From Rossellomorea aquimaris (GTDB lineage Bacteria; Bacillota; Bacilli; Bacillales; Bacillaceae_B), in contig NZ_CP141595.1 of the NCBI RefSeq assembly GCF_035590735.1, positions 2,885,001 to 2,949,000 of the forward strand: a stretch of 64,000 nt of DNA, read 5' to 3'. Positions 19,811 to 29,640 of this stretch are shown here, in pieces (the stretch's first letter is position 1; every line of letters begins with the position of its first letter). The notes below the pieces were generated by a model. That model was not told the origin of the DNA and did no database searches. It saw nothing but the letters and a program-made list of their open reading frames with translations. The translations under genes were made by a program, and so were the position numbers.

Positions 19811-20719
19811 TTATTTATTTGAAGCAGAGCATATAGCCAGTGCCAATGAATATAATTTGCTTTCTGCACTGTCTGCTCTGGATGTTAACACGATTGGTGC
19901 TTTTGCTCCCGCAATCACAGCCCCCACTTTCGCTTTCGCAAAATAGATCAGGGACTTGTAAAGAGCATTACCCGTTTCGATATTCGGAACAAGCAGGATG
20001 TCTGCTTGTCCTGCGACTTCACTTTCAATCCCTTTATGTTCAGCAGCGTGATGAGAAACTGCATTATCAAGGGCTAACGGTCCATCGACGGCACAATTAC
20101 GAATCTGACCTCTTTGATTCATCATCGTAAGGGAAGCGGCATCCACTGTTGCCTGCATGGCCGGATTCACTACTTCAACCGCGGCTATCGGTGCAACTTT
20201 CGGATGATCAACACCAATTGATCGGGCAATTTCAACGGCATTTTCAATAATTTGCGCTTTTTGCTGCAAATCAGGTGCAATGTTCATAGCTGCATCCGTA
20301 ATAATTGTCAATCTATCGAATCCAGTCACCTCAAAAGCTGCAACATGTGATAAAACATTGCCTGTCCGGAGTCCCCACTCTTTATTTAATACTGCTTTTA
20401 AAATGACAGCAGTAGGAACATTCCCTTTCATTAAAGCACTTGCTTCATTTTCCTTTACAGCCTTAACAGCAAGCTCCGCTGCTTTCTGTGGAGAAAAAGC
20501 ATGCTTGATTTTAATGTTGCCGTGTGATCGAAGCTGTGGCGCGACCTCTTCTAAAAGAGAGAGAATTTCTTCTTTATCACCAAACAATAAAAATTTGGCC
20601 ATATCTTTTTCAACTGCCATTGCGACGGCCCCAAGGACTTCTTTATCTTCTGCAGCAGCAACCGCTACAGTGGAATTTTCTATCTGGGTTGCTTTTTCCA
20701 CCAAAGATTGTAGATTCAT
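19811..20719 (-). CDS. ptb: Phosphate butyryltransferase
   Basis: A 302-residue phosphate acetyl/butyryltransferase-family enzyme (motif ALMKGNVPTAVILKAVLN, and the C-terminal AGAKAPIVLTSRADS signature). It exchanges CoA for phosphate on butyryl and branched-chain acyl-CoAs, pairing with buk. It is the first gene of the bkd operon, about 50 bp downstream of a sigma-54 promoter. Confidence 0.93.
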   Translation of the reverse strand: MNLQSLVEKATQIENSTVAVAAAEDKEVLGAVAMAVEKDMAKFLLFGDKEEILSLLEEVAPQLRSHGNIKIKHAFSPQKAAELAVKAVKENEASALMKGNVPTAVILKAVLNKEWGLRTGNVLSHVAAFEVTGFDRLTIITDAAMNIAPDLQQKAQIIENAVEIARSIGVDHPKVAPIAAVEVVNPAMQATVDAASLTMMNQRGQIRNCAVDGPLALDNAVSHHAAEHKGIESEVAGQADILLVPNIETGNALYKSLIYFAKAKVGAVIAGAKAPIVLTSRADSAESKLYSLALAICSASNK

Positions 20720-20770
20720 GTATGTCGTTTCAACCCCTTTTTTCTGTTATTATGTTCCCATTAAACTATA

Positions 20771-20786
20771 TGCAAGAACCGTGCCA
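20771..20786 (-). promoter_or_regulatory. Sigma-54 (SigL) promoter of the bkd operon
   Basis: On the minus strand the sequence reads TGGCACGGTTCTTGCA: the -24 element TGGCAC, a 5-nt spacer and the -12 element TTGCA, matching the sigma-54 consensus with the correct spacing. It lies between the activator gene bkdR and ptb, as expected for BkdR-SigL control by branched-chain amino acids. Confidence 0.92.
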
Positions 20787-20855
20787 ACTTTTAAAGTGTT
20801 GAAAACGCTTCATTTCCATATTTCTAACCATGCAACTTTCTTCACACCACGCAAA

Positions 20856-22928
20856 TTATTTCATGCTAGTTATTTCAATGTTATATTTTTCAATTTTGTA
20901 ATACAAATTTCGCACTGAAACACTTAATGCTTTGGCTGCTGCAGTTTTATTACCATTATTCTGCTCTAAAACCTTCTGAATTATATTTCTTTCATATTGT
21001 TCTACTTGTGTGGCCAAATCTTTAATGGTTCCTGATGGTTCCGCCGCAACCTCTTTAAGATGGCTCTTTGATGTATTCTCCAGCTGAGGTAAATGCTTGC
21101 TGGCAATCTTTACTTCGTTGTAATTCATAAAGATAATCGCTCGGCCCAATACATTCTCAAGCTCTCTGACATTCCCTGGCCAATGGTAATTCATTAACCT
21201 GTTCATCGCTTCCTCTGTAACCCCTTCAACATTTCTACCGTAATCCTGGTTGATCTTGGTTATAAGGGTTTCAGAAATGAGCGGAATATCTGATTTGCGA
21301 TGGCGCAGAGGAGGTATTTGAATGGGCATTCGGTTGAGCCGGTAGTAAAGATCTTCTCTGAAAGAACCGTCGGCAATTCCTTTTTCCAAATTCACATTCG
21401 TCGCCGCAATGACCCGGACATTAATCTGGATGGATTTTGTCCCCCCAACCCGAACAATTTCGTTCTCCTGCAGGACCCTCAGTAACTTGGCTTGAGTATT
21501 CGCGCTTAACTCTCCAATTTCATCCAGGAATATACTGCCATTATTGGCTTCTTCAAATAATCCTCGCTTACCTCCTCGCTTTGCTCCAGAAAAGGCACCT
21601 TCTTCATATCCAAATAATTCACTTTCCAATAGATTCTCCGATAATGCAGCACAATTGACCCGCAGGAATTTGTTGAACTTTCGATCACTCGCATTATGTA
21701 TCGCGTGTGCAAACAATTCTTTTCCCGTACCGGATTCACCCCGAAGAAGAACAGTGGCAGGCGTTTTCGCCCCTAGTTTAGCTTGCTCTACAGCAATCAT
21801 CATTTCCTCTGAGTCCCCGATGATGTCTTCAAACATATACTTTGCTTCAAGGGTCCGAATGATTCTTCTCGCACGGTCTAACTCCTGGGTGAGTGACTGA
21901 ATCTCAGACATATCATGGATGACACCGACACTCCCCTTGAGCTTATTGTTCACTATGATAGGAGCTACGTTAACGATCACTTCTTTACGTTTCGGGCCAA
22001 CCCGCATTCTTGTTCCCCTGATGGCTCTCCGTGTTTGCAGGACTTTCAAGTGAATACTCTCTCCCTCGGAAATATCTGCAGTTGCCGGTTTTCCGATTAC
22101 TTCTTCTTGGGTGAGCCCTGTGATTCGTGTGTAGGCAGGATTAATTAATATCCCTTTTCCCTCTTCGTCGACCACAGAAATTGCATCATCGCTGGAATGA
22201 ATGATAGCCTCGAGCATGGTCTGGATTTCTTTGAGATTCGTTATCTCCTCTGCAAGGTTCACGACCTCCGTAATGTCTTTAAACACAGAAAAAGCACCGA
22301 TGATTTCATCATTGTCGGTAATCATCGGAATACGATTGGAGATGATCTTCAGCCCATTATCTAACACCACTTCTTGATTCGTTTCAGTACGCCGTGTTTC
22401 CATTGTGGTGGTTAATTTGCTCTCAGGAATCACCTCAGAGATATGCATTCCGATAACGTTATCCTGATCCTTCCCAATCATCCGCTCTGCGCTTTTATTA
22501 TAGAGCATGACATTTCCTTGATCATCAATCCCGACCATACCATCATCAGTCGAGTTGAAAATAAGATCTCTTTTAAACGACTCACTTGTTAATTGATGGA
22601 TGAGATCTTCCTTTTCTTCCAGAAGCTTTGAGATAAGAAAGGCAACACTGCCTGGAATAATGACTGTATTCTTCCCGCGCTTATCTCTTATATCTTCAAA
22701 CACTTTTTGTTCACCGGTCACTTCAATGACGATATCAACAGTATCATTCAGGAATTGTCGCCAATCAGTACCAACTGGTATCCCCAGCTCTTTAGCCAGC
22801 AAAATACCTGAAGCGTTTTCATTTAGGTCTACAACTGCAATCACTTTCATGACGGAAGCTTCGTTGAGGATTTTTAAAATCGCTGTTCCACCTTTACCGC
22901 CACCGACAATTAGAACCTCTTGCAACAT
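20856..22928 (-). CDS. bkdR: Sigma-54-dependent transcriptional activator BkdR
   Basis: A 690-residue enhancer-binding protein. It starts with a Rossmann-like segment ([10 protein letters not shown], residues 5-14; ~1-105), then two PAS domains (~115-220 and ~230-345), an AAA+ domain with Walker A GESGTGKE (~393-400), and a C-terminal Fis-type helix-turn-helix ([20 protein letters not shown]). The sigma-54-contacting loop reads GAFSGA instead of the usual GAFTGA. It activates the adjacent bkd operon, whose sigma-54 promoter lies just downstream of this gene. B. subtilis BkdR responds to isoleucine and valine; the effector here is inferred. Confidence 0.92.
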   Translation of the reverse strand: MLQEVLIVGGGKGGTAILKILNEASVMKVIAVVDLNENASGILLAKELGIPVGTDWRQFLNDTVDIVIEVTGEQKVFEDIRDKRGKNTVIIPGSVAFLISKLLEEKEDLIHQLTSESFKRDLIFNSTDDGMVGIDDQGNVMLYNKSAERMIGKDQDNVIGMHISEVIPESKLTTTMETRRTETNQEVVLDNGLKIISNRIPMITDNDEIIGAFSVFKDITEVVNLAEEITNLKEIQTMLEAIIHSSDDAISVVDEEGKGILINPAYTRITGLTQEEVIGKPATADISEGESIHLKVLQTRRAIRGTRMRVGPKRKEVIVNVAPIIVNNKLKGSVGVIHDMSEIQSLTQELDRARRIIRTLEAKYMFEDIIGDSEEMMIAVEQAKLGAKTPATVLLRGESGTGKELFAHAIHNASDRKFNKFLRVNCAALSENLLESELFGYEEGAFSGAKRGGKRGLFEEANNGSIFLDEIGELSANTQAKLLRVLQENEIVRVGGTKSIQINVRVIAATNVNLEKGIADGSFREDLYYRLNRMPIQIPPLRHRKSDIPLISETLITKINQDYGRNVEGVTEEAMNRLMNYHWPGNVRELENVLGRAIIFMNYNEVKIASKHLPQLENTSKSHLKEVAAEPSGTIKDLATQVEQYERNIIQKVLEQNNGNKTAAAKALSVSVRNLYYKIEKYNIEITSMK

Positions 22929-22995
22929 TTTTCACCCCGACTATCAATACCTGCAATTTTTTTCACAACCATAATGTTACACTACTTTTCTAAAC

Positions 22996-23023
22996 TTGAC
23001 AATTTTCTAGTTGGAGTTAAAAT
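22996..23023 (+). promoter_or_regulatory. Sigma-A type promoter of yqzF
   Basis: TTGACA (22996-23001) and TAAAAT (23018-23023) are 16 nt apart, about 35 bp before the yqzF start. Confidence 0.5.
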
Positions 23024-23058
23024 TTTAGTATGGAAGCGAAAAAGGAGTTATGCACCTC

Positions 23059-23298
23059 ATGGTCCGACTAATTGCCCTTATTATAATGTTGATTCCTGGC
23101 GCACTCGCTGCACTGGGAATTAAATTGATGAGAGATATGTTATTTGGTATTCTGCAGTCACCCATTCCTTATTTATGGCTGCAATTCGTTATCGGTTTGC
23201 TATTCTTTATTTGCGGTCTCGGTTTTATTGCGGGATTTGTTCTGCACCGTGATCGAAAGCGGAATAAAGTACAGTCCCGATTCACAAAAAAAAGCTAG
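23059..23298 (+). CDS. yqzF: Small membrane protein, DUF2627 (YqzF) family
   Basis: A 79-residue protein with two hydrophobic helices (~2-20 and ~33-58) and a basic C-terminal tail (HRDRKRNK), resembling the DUF2627 family found upstream of bkdR in Bacillus. An ATG nine bases earlier (23050) is too close to the AAGGAG site; the chosen ATG has 11-nt spacing and begins MVRLIALIIM, as expected. Function is unknown. It is transcribed divergently from bkdR and ends in a terminator shared with the convergent gene. Confidence 0.75.
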   Translation: MVRLIALIIMLIPGALAALGIKLMRDMLFGILQSPIPYLWLQFVIGLLFFICGLGFIAGFVLHRDRKRNKVQSRFTKKS

Positions 23299-23322
23299 CG
23301 TAATTTTCTACGCTAGCTTTTT
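23289..23322. terminator. Bidirectional terminator between yqzF and the GDPD gene
   Basis: AAAAGCTAGCGTA and TACGCTAGCTTTT form a perfect 13-bp stem flanked by A and T runs on both sides, so it can stop both convergent genes. It overlaps the stop codon of the minus-strand gene. Confidence 0.93.
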
Positions 23323-24047
23323 TTTTGATTTCTTAACTTCAATGCCCGATCAGGAAAGTCCGTCACAATTCCTGAACAATCAATACTCAGAAGTCTCACC
23401 ATCTGATCTATCTTATTTACCGTATAGGGTCTGACAGCTATCCCGTTTTTCATGGCTTCTACAATGATCTCATCGGGGGCAGCCTTTAAATTGGGATGTA
23501 TCGCTTTCGCCCTGATGGACTGCGCATAAATCCAGGGCATATATAGACCCGATGAGTACAACGGAGCAATTTCAACTGCAGGCTCCAATCGGTAGCAGGC
23601 CACGATCGAATAGTGATTAAATGAAGAAATGATGATTCGATCCTCAAACCCAAATTCCCTAATCAATCCGATCACTTTTTCTTCCAAGCCCTGATAGTCC
23701 ATAATGCTGTTTTTCAACTCAATATTACAAAGCATATCATTGCCCTTCAACCACTGAAATACTTCTCTCAATGAAGGCACACGATTTTTTTTAAACAACT
23801 TACTTTTAAATTTGAAATTCGCCTGCAGTTTTTGAATTTCCTTAAGCGTATAGTCTTTGACAAACCCTTTCCCATTGGTTGTGCGATCAACCGTTTCATC
23901 ATGAATCACGACGATTTCTCCATCTTTTGTTAGCTGAACATCTAATTCAATACCGTCGGCCCCTACTCTTTCAGCTTCATAAAATGCGTCCATCGTATTT
24001 TCCGGGTGAGTCCCGGCTGAGCCACGGTGTGCAAAGATTAGCGTCAT
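23313..24047 (-). CDS. yqiK: Glycerophosphodiester phosphodiesterase family protein
   Basis: A 244-residue cytoplasmic (no signal peptide) TIM-barrel GDPD. It shows the active-site signature AHRGSAGTHPENT at the N-terminus, ELDVQLTKDG with metal-binding acidic residues, and VIHDETVDRTTNGKG with a catalytic His. It hydrolyses glycerophosphodiesters to glycerol-3-phosphate and an alcohol. Position between yqzF and spo0A corresponds to B. subtilis yqiK. The protein is somewhat short, as usual for bacterial cytoplasmic members. Confidence 0.88.
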   Translation of the reverse strand: MTLIFAHRGSAGTHPENTMDAFYEAERVGADGIELDVQLTKDGEIVVIHDETVDRTTNGKGFVKDYTLKEIQKLQANFKFKSKLFKKNRVPSLREVFQWLKGNDMLCNIELKNSIMDYQGLEEKVIGLIREFGFEDRIIISSFNHYSIVACYRLEPAVEIAPLYSSGLYMPWIYAQSIRAKAIHPNLKAAPDEIIVEAMKNGIAVRPYTVNKIDQMVRLLSIDCSGIVTDFPDRALKLRNQKKS

Positions 24048-24172
24048 GAGTGCACTCCCTTTTCTTAAGTTAATCTATACATGTATGTACATTCTTTATC
24101 GATCCTTAGGAATGTTTGTCTATTCCCATTATATACTTATTTTTAATCTCCTCAAAGGATGAGAACTTTATA

Positions 24173-24203
24173 AAAAAATCCTGAGAAACTCAGGATTTTT
24201 TTG
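24173..24203 (-). terminator. Terminator downstream of the 61-codon gene
   Basis: AATCCTGAG and CTCAGGATT form a tight stem with a 3-nt loop between A and T runs; on the minus strand it ends in TTTTTTT. Confidence 0.88.
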
Positions 24204-24227
24204 TTTCAATCGTAAGGCTGATAACTA

Positions 24228-24413
24228 TTAAAACCAGCAGCATCTTCTTCTGCGGCGACGGTCTTCAATACCTCTTACATCGTCTCTGTCACAACGGCGT
24301 ACAGCTCTGCAGAAATCCTCTCCTCTAATAAAAGCTCTTACAGGAACTCTAAAGTCGTCTCTGTCTCTGTCAAAAGCACCAGCTACATCATCTCTATCAC
24401 GGAAGCATCCCAT
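24228..24413 (-). CDS. Unrecognised 61-residue Arg/Asp-rich, Cys-containing protein
   Basis: I do not recognise the family. The frame has an excellent ribosome binding site (GGGAGGTGA, 6 nt before the ATG) and its own terminator, so it is very probably real. About half of the residues are Arg or Asp, arranged in RDRDD-type pairs. There are Cys residues at 3, 34, 41, 58 and 59, and it ends in a run of Arg followed by CCWF. There is no membrane helix. About 45 bp upstream the sequence CATAAGATA fits the -10 element of sigma-E/sigma-K promoters (CATANNNTA), with an AC 16 nt before it. A spore-coat or mother-cell role is possible but is inference only. Confidence 0.7.
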   Translation of the reverse strand: MGCFRDRDDVAGAFDRDRDDFRVPVRAFIRGEDFCRAVRRCDRDDVRGIEDRRRRRRCCWF

Positions 24414-24446
24414 TGTCTCACCTCCCTTTTTTTGTTTTTGTATTAC

Positions 24447-24476
24447 ATTGTATCTTATGTGTAAATGGACAAGCCG
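24447..24476 (-). promoter_or_regulatory. Possible sigma-K/E type promoter of the 61-codon gene
   Basis: On the minus strand CATAAGATA matches the mother-cell sigma -10 consensus CATANNNTA, with an AC dinucleotide 16 nt upstream (weak -35). Sequence match only. Confidence 0.35.
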
Positions 24477-24556
24477 TAAGGGCGTATTCCTACTTTTGAA
24501 AAAAGAGGCGATAGCTGCTGATAAAACGGAAAAATTATTGGACGATTATCTTTAAA

Positions 24557-24594
24557 CCAAAAAACCCCACGAATCCACCTGGGCTCATAGGGTT
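24557..24594 (-). terminator. Probable terminator of spo0A
   Basis: On the minus strand AACCC pairs with GGGGTT around a longer imperfect stem, followed by TTTTTTGG. Confidence 0.6.
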
Positions 24595-24646
24595 GTAAAA
24601 TCGTACTATTCAGCTAAAAAAATGATTGCAACTAGTTCTTACTCTT

Positions 24647-25426
24647 TCATGAAGCCATGTGCTCTAAACGAAGCTTATCAGCAACCATCGCGATGAACTC
24701 CGAGTTTGTGGGCTTTGCTTTCGACATACTCACTGTATATCCGAAAAGAGAAGAAATGGAATCGATATTCCCTCTGCTCCAAGCCACTTCAATTGCATGA
24801 CGAATGGCCCGTTCAACTCTTGATGCTGTAGTGTTGTATTTTTTTGCAATATCAGGGTAAAGTACTTTTGTTATTGAACCAAGTAATTCGATATCGTTAT
24901 AAACCATAGAAATCGCTTCTCTTAAATATAAGTAACCTTTAATATGTGCCGGAACGCCAATTTCGTGAATGATGCTAGTAATACTTGCATCTAAATTTCT
25001 TGGTTTCTGCTCTGTATGCATTCTGGATGAGGAAGGCTTTTTGATGATTGAGTTTGATTTACCGCTTACTTGTCTAATGTGACTCACTAGATTTTCCATA
25101 TCAAATGGCTTTAGGATAAAGTAAGAAGCTCCAAGGTCGACGGCTTTCTTCGTAACATCTTCTTGACCGAAAGCTGTCAGCATAATGACATTAGGAATGC
25201 TCTTCTTTTCACGAAGTCGTTCGAGCACAGCGAGCCCGTCCAAATGAGGCATAATAATATCCAACACCAGGACATCAGGGTCCACTTCTTCTAACAAATC
25301 CAAACAATCTTGGCCATTATGAGCAATTCCTACTACTTCCATATCATTTTGTGAAGCAATGTAGTCTTCCAATAATGACGTAAGTTCACGGTTATCATCC
25401 ACAACACATACTTTAATCGATTTCAC
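24647..25426 (-). CDS. spo0A: Sporulation master response regulator Spo0A
   Basis: A 259-residue two-domain regulator. The receiver has acidic residues Asp10/Asp11, the phosphoacceptor Asp56 ([12 protein letters not shown]) and Lys in ILKPF. After a linker the C-terminal Spo0A DNA-binding domain carries the recognition helix region [19 protein letters not shown]. The frame can be extended to a TTG at 25444, but that codon is part of the GAGGAGG ribosome binding site; the GTG at 25426 has 9-nt spacing and matches the known N-terminus. It controls entry into sporulation. A sigma-H type promoter with 0A boxes lies upstream, and spoIVB precedes it as in other Bacilli. Confidence 0.97.
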   Translation of the reverse strand: MKSIKVCVVDDNRELTSLLEDYIASQNDMEVVGIAHNGQDCLDLLEEVDPDVLVLDIIMPHLDGLAVLERLREKKSIPNVIMLTAFGQEDVTKKAVDLGASYFILKPFDMENLVSHIRQVSGKSNSIIKKPSSSRMHTEQKPRNLDASITSIIHEIGVPAHIKGYLYLREAISMVYNDIELLGSITKVLYPDIAKKYNTTASRVERAIRHAIEVAWSRGNIDSISSLFGYTVSMSKAKPTNSEFIAMVADKLRLEHMAS

Positions 25427-25483
25427 TACAGGTTTCCTCCTCAATCCTAATTAATTCATCTCTGTAATTTTATTCTAAATTAC

Positions 25484-25512
25484 TTTTTCGACAATGCAAC
25501 CTAAATTCCTTT
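25484..25512 (-). promoter_or_regulatory. Sigma-H promoter of spo0A overlapping a 0A box
   Basis: On the minus strand AAAGGAATT (25504-25512) and GTCGAAAAA (25484-25492) match the sigma-H -35 and -10 elements with an 11-nt spacer. The -10 overlaps ATTGTCGAA (25487-25495), close to the Spo0A box TTTGTCRAA. Confidence 0.7.
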
Positions 25513-25604
25513 TATTTTTGAAAAAAACTTGAAAAATATTATATTTTCTTTGATTTCCTAAAGATTTCTTTATATTTCGACCCTATTCGATATTTACCCA
25601 TCGG

Positions 25605-25613
25605 TTTGTCGAA
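25605..25613 (+). promoter_or_regulatory. Spo0A box upstream of spo0A
   Basis: TTTGTCGAA is a perfect match to the Spo0A-binding consensus, about 100 bp upstream of the sigma-H promoter. Near-matches lie at about 25574-25590. It is probably part of the autoregulatory region. Confidence 0.65.
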
Positions 25614-25736
25614 TAATCTTTATTTTAACAAGCTTACCGTGGATTTGGCAAACCTTCCTTATTTTCTAATGTCCTTCTTCTTGTATCATATCTTACAAAT
25701 GCTAATGGTTGATTTCACAAAACCAATTGTCAGGAT

Positions 25737-25785
25737 AAAAAAGAACCCTTATAAGCACCCACGATCGGGATTTTAGTAAGGGTTT
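25737..25785 (-). terminator. Terminator of spoIVB
   Basis: On the minus strand AACCCTTA pairs with TAAGGGTT, followed by CTTTTTT. Confidence 0.8.
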
Positions 25786-25792
25786 TACATTT

Positions 25793-27082
25793 TTAGCTTG
25801 CTCGGTCATGATCTTTCTTGTAAATATCGATTCCCGCTTCACTCAGCATCCATTCAATGTGAACGCCATAACCGCTTGTAGGATCATTTACAAACACATG
25901 TGTGACGGCTCCGATGACTTTGCCGTTTTGAATAATGGGACTTCCACTCATGCCTTGGACGATTCCACCGGTTTTATCCAACAGCTTGGGATCTGTAACT
26001 TTCAAAACCATTCCTTTTGTTGCCGGATATTTCTGTGGAATGGTGCTGACAATTTCAATATCGTACATTTCTACATCTTTTCCATCCACCACAGTCAATA
26101 TCTGGGCAGGTCCTTCTTTCACTTGATGGGAAAGAGCGATGGGCATTGGTTTATCCATCAGATCGTTATCTATGGATTGATTTAATTCACCAAATATCCC
26201 GAATGGGCTGTTCCTGGTAATGTTTCCAATTACGTTACGATCAGAAGAAAAACGGGCTAATTTTTCACCTGGTTTTCCGTCCGTCCCTTTTTGAATGGAC
26301 GTTACTTCTGAATGAACAATTTCACCGTTTTCAACGACAATCGGTTTTTTTGTATCCATATCAGAAATGACGTGGCCCAGCGCCCCATACTTCTTGGACT
26401 TCGGGTCAAAGAACGTCATTGTGCCGATTCCAGCTGCAGAATCACGAATATATAACCCCAATTTATAGTTTTTTTCCCCTTTTTCTTTTAACGGGAGTAA
26501 TTGAGTTTTTACCGTCTTCTGTTCACGCTTGATCACAACGTCTAAAGATCGGGATTCTTCTCCTGCCTTCTGAACAAAAGGAGCAACATCCGCAAGTTCT
26601 TCAATCTTGGTTCCGTTTATTTCTGTAATCATATCCCCAACCTGAATTCCGGCTTTTTCGCCGGGAGACATCTTACCTGCATCTGTTTCAACCAGATGAT
26701 GACCTACGACTAACACCCCGACAGTATTTAATTTCACCCCGATGGATTGGCCACCCGGGATCACCTTGAAATCTTTCAGTACTTCTACATCGACTTTTTT
26801 AATGGGTAACCCAGCTAACTCAAATACCACTTCATCCTTACCTACAGAACTTCCTTGAATTGAGAGCTGACCTTCCTCTTCCTTTAATTGAACATGTTGA
26901 TTATCAGACGAACCCATCGTCGTAACGGATGCAGCCTTAGGGAGAGCAACTTGATCCCCTTCCATTACCCTTACAGAGTTCGGTGTATTGATAAATTGTT
27001 GAACCGGTTTGTAAAAACCAATAAGGCAAAGCGAAACAAGGAGAATTCCACCTATACATTTTCTTAACCAATCTAAACTCAA
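25793..27082 (-). CDS. spoIVB: Stage IV sporulation serine protease SpoIVB
   Basis: A 429-residue forespore protease. It has an N-terminal membrane anchor (~8-26), a PDZ domain (~110-185, [14 protein letters not shown] and [15 protein letters not shown]) and a C-terminal chymotrypsin-like SpoIVB domain with the active Ser in [12 protein letters not shown]. After secretion into the intermembrane space it cleaves SpoIVFA to trigger pro-sigma-K processing. The open frame reaches 27115, but the ribosome binding site GAGGAG is placed to start at the TTG at 27082 (10-nt spacing); a GTG at 27091 is too close. It lies between recN and spo0A as in B. subtilis. Confidence 0.94.
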   Translation of the reverse strand: MSLDWLRKCIGGILLVSLCLIGFYKPVQQFINTPNSVRVMEGDQVALPKAASVTTMGSSDNQHVQLKEEEGQLSIQGSSVGKDEVVFELAGLPIKKVDVEVLKDFKVIPGGQSIGVKLNTVGVLVVGHHLVETDAGKMSPGEKAGIQVGDMITEINGTKIEELADVAPFVQKAGEESRSLDVVIKREQKTVKTQLLPLKEKGEKNYKLGLYIRDSAAGIGTMTFFDPKSKKYGALGHVISDMDTKKPIVVENGEIVHSEVTSIQKGTDGKPGEKLARFSSDRNVIGNITRNSPFGIFGELNQSIDNDLMDKPMPIALSHQVKEGPAQILTVVDGKDVEMYDIEIVSTIPQKYPATKGMVLKVTDPKLLDKTGGIVQGMSGSPIIQNGKVIGAVTHVFVNDPTSGYGVHIEWMLSEAGIDIYKKDHDRAS

Positions 27083-27177
27083 TATATTCACTCTCCTCGC
27101 TTCTAATCCACACACACTAACTATTGGCTACAGTTTTAATTTTGCCTTTAAAGACCACATTTATAACTGGTAATCAT

Positions 27178-27211
27178 GAAAAAAAAGCTACCCGTATTGG
27201 ATAGCTTTTCA
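27178..27211 (-). terminator. Terminator of recN
   Basis: On the minus strand AAAGCTATCC pairs with GGGTAGCTTT around a short loop, ending in TTTTTTTT. It starts at the recN stop codon. Confidence 0.88.
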
Positions 27212-28918
27212 TGTTTCTTTAATGGAACCTGCTAACTGCAACAATTCCTTTGCATGTTCCAATGTTAAATCTGTAATTTCCACTCCTGAAATCATTCTGG
27301 AGATTTCTTTGATCTTTTCCTTCTCTTGAAGACGTTTAACCATTGTGCTCGTTCTGCCGCCTGAAAGTTTTTTCGAAATAAACAAGTGACAATCCGCCAT
27401 CGCAGCTACTTGTGGTAAGTGAGATATGCACATCACCTGGGAATGAATGGCGACCTGATAAATTTTTTCAGCGATGGCTTGTGCCACTCTACCACTCACT
27501 CCCGTATCCACTTCATCAAAAATGATTGAGGTAATTCCCTGGTGCTTGGAAAAGATCGTCTTCATGGCTAACATAATGCGGGAGAGTTCTCCACCTGAAG
27601 CCACTTTGGACAGCGGCTTTAACGGCTCACCCGGATTGGTGGATATGTAAAACTCCACTGTATCCCAACCATCCTTTTTAAAATGATTGAAGGAAAATGA
27701 TTCATTTTCCCCACTTTTTACAAAACGAACTTCAAATTTCGTCTTATCCATGTAAAGTTGCTTTAACTGCTCATGAATACTTGTTGTTAATTTTTTCGCC
27801 CACTGCTTCCTCGATTGCGACAGATTTCTCGCTTCTAATGATAAGTCTTTCTCAAGTGATTGTAATTTACTTTGTAAATGTTCGACATGAGAATCTTTGT
27901 TCACAATGGTTTCAATTTCTTCTTCAATCTTTGAACTATATGCGAGAATTTCTTCTACAGAGGATCCATACTTTCTCTTCAAACCGTTAATTTCGTTCAG
28001 TCTTGTCTCGATAAGATCCAAACGATTCGGTTCAAATTCAAGTTGATCTAACTCCCCTCTTACTTGCTGAGCAGCATCTTCAAGCATATAAAAAGCATTC
28101 GAAACAGATTCCAAGGTCTTATCATATTGAGAATCCACCTCTGCAGCTGTCTCGAGATGACTCATGGCAAGGCCTGTCCAGTCCAGCCCTTTTCTCTCGC
28201 CTTGAATGCTGTCATAAGAAGTCTGCAGCGCTTCAAAAAGCTTTTCAAAGTTCATAAGCTTCCGCTTCTCTTCCATAAGCTCATCATCTTCGTTTAATTG
28301 CAGATCCGCATCATGAATTTCTTTCAGCTGAAACTGAATGAGATCTAATCGGTGCGCCATCTCCTGCTCGTTCTCATTAAGCCTGTTTAGCTGCTTATAA
28401 ATGGAAAGGTACTCTTTGTATACTTCTCCGTAACTCGAAAGACCAGAAGCAATCTCTTTCCCGCCGAATTGATCCAATAAGGAAAGATGGAGGCTTTCAT
28501 TCATCAGTTCTTGATGCTCGTGCTGTCCATGGATATCAATAAGTGAAGCACCGATTTCCCTCATGATCGCAATCGTGACGAGCTTACCATTGATTCTGCA
28601 AACACTTTTCCCTGTACTCGAGATATCTCTTCGAAGGATGATCATACCTTCTTCAATTTCTATCCCGAAGTTAGCCGCTTTCTCAATGCAAGGATGCGTT
28701 TCATTATCAAGAATAAATAACCCTTCAATTTCAGCCTTTTTCTCCCCATGCCGAACGTATTCCGAGGATCCTCTTCCACCAACCAATAAGTGAATGGCAT
28801 CAATGATAATCGACTTCCCAGCTCCCGTCTCCCCTGATAGAACGGTCAGACCTTCTTCAAAAGAAAGAGAAAGGGATTCAATTATGGCGAAATTTTTGAT
28901 TGATAGTTCTTGTAGCAA
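27209..28918 (-). CDS. recN: DNA repair ATPase RecN
   Basis: A 569-residue SMC-like protein. Walker A is GETGAGKSIIIDAI near residue 30, a long central coiled coil spans ~150-390, and near the C-terminus come the signature SGGELSRIMLAMK and Walker B IIFDEVDTGVSG. It acts early at DNA double-strand breaks, gathering ends for recombination. The frame extends to a GTG at 28927, but that GTG is part of the GAGGTG site; the TTG at 28918 gives the family N-terminus (MLQELSIKNFAI). It is next to argR, as usual. Confidence 0.95.
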   Translation of the reverse strand: MLQELSIKNFAIIESLSLSFEEGLTVLSGETGAGKSIIIDAIHLLVGGRGSSEYVRHGEKKAEIEGLFILDNETHPCIEKAANFGIEIEEGMIILRRDISSTGKSVCRINGKLVTIAIMREIGASLIDIHGQHEHQELMNESLHLSLLDQFGGKEIASGLSSYGEVYKEYLSIYKQLNRLNENEQEMAHRLDLIQFQLKEIHDADLQLNEDDELMEEKRKLMNFEKLFEALQTSYDSIQGERKGLDWTGLAMSHLETAAEVDSQYDKTLESVSNAFYMLEDAAQQVRGELDQLEFEPNRLDLIETRLNEINGLKRKYGSSVEEILAYSSKIEEEIETIVNKDSHVEHLQSKLQSLEKDLSLEARNLSQSRKQWAKKLTTSIHEQLKQLYMDKTKFEVRFVKSGENESFSFNHFKKDGWDTVEFYISTNPGEPLKPLSKVASGGELSRIMLAMKTIFSKHQGITSIIFDEVDTGVSGRVAQAIAEKIYQVAIHSQVMCISHLPQVAAMADCHLFISKKLSGGRTSTMVKRLQEKEKIKEISRMISGVEITDLTLEHAKELLQLAGSIKET

Positions 28919-29038
28919 AACATTCACCTCAAATAAAAAGGAACTTTTCCCTCAATCAATTTAAAAGAAAAGCTTCCTATTGGATTTTGTATGAAGGGCT
29001 GCAAATCCAGCCCATTAATTTAGAATTGATCCTACAAT

Positions 29039-29491
29039 TTATAGCATATCTAAAAAACGTTCTGAAACAATCTTTGTCTCTTCTTCAGTGCGGCAAATGA
29101 TCAAACATGTGTCATCTCCACAAATCGTTCCCAGAATCTCTTCCCAGTCCAAGTTATCAATTAAAGCACCGATAGCATTAGCATTACCAGGCAGAGTCTT
29201 CATAACCAGCATATGCCCTGCCTGGTCCACTTTGACAAACGCATCGGTCAGGGTACGCTTAAGTTTTTGCAGAGGATTAAAGCGCTGATCAGCAGGCAAA
29301 CTATATTTGTATCTGCCATCCATCAACGGTACTTTAACCAAATGCAATTCTTTAATATCCCTCGACACGGTAGCCTGGGTCACATTAAAGCCAGCATTCT
29401 TAAGACTTTCCACGAGCTCATCCTGTGTTTCCACATCTCTATTCGTAATGATTTCTCTGATTTTTATATGTCTTTGCCCTTTGTTCATCAT
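29039..29491 (-). CDS. argR: Arginine repressor ArgR/AhrC
   Basis: A 150-residue regulator with an N-terminal winged helix ([18 protein letters not shown], ~35-52) and a C-terminal arginine-binding hexamerisation domain ([27 protein letters not shown], with the Asp pair GDD). It represses arginine biosynthesis and activates catabolism when arginine binds. Two adjacent ATGs exist; the first has better spacing from AGAGGTG. The order yqxC-argR-recN is conserved. Confidence 0.95.
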   Translation of the reverse strand: MMNKGQRHIKIREIITNRDVETQDELVESLKNAGFNVTQATVSRDIKELHLVKVPLMDGRYKYSLPADQRFNPLQKLKRTLTDAFVKVDQAGHMLVMKTLPGNANAIGALIDNLDWEEILGTICGDDTCLIICRTEEETKIVSERFLDML

Positions 29492-29640
29492 AGAACATAC
29501 ACCTCTTACATTTGATTAAAACCTGTATAAATATACCTCTACGCTTATGTTAGCCTATTTTGTATGGAAGTACAATAAAAAAGAAAAGCTGAAGCGGCTT
29601 GGGGTGGTCCGACAAAAGCTTCGAATAGTGAAGTTCAGAA

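Noticed and set aside
20797..20812. A cre-like word TTGAAAACGCTTCA near the bkd promoter
   Set aside because: One base short of the 14-bp spacing and lacking the right half of the consensus on either strand.
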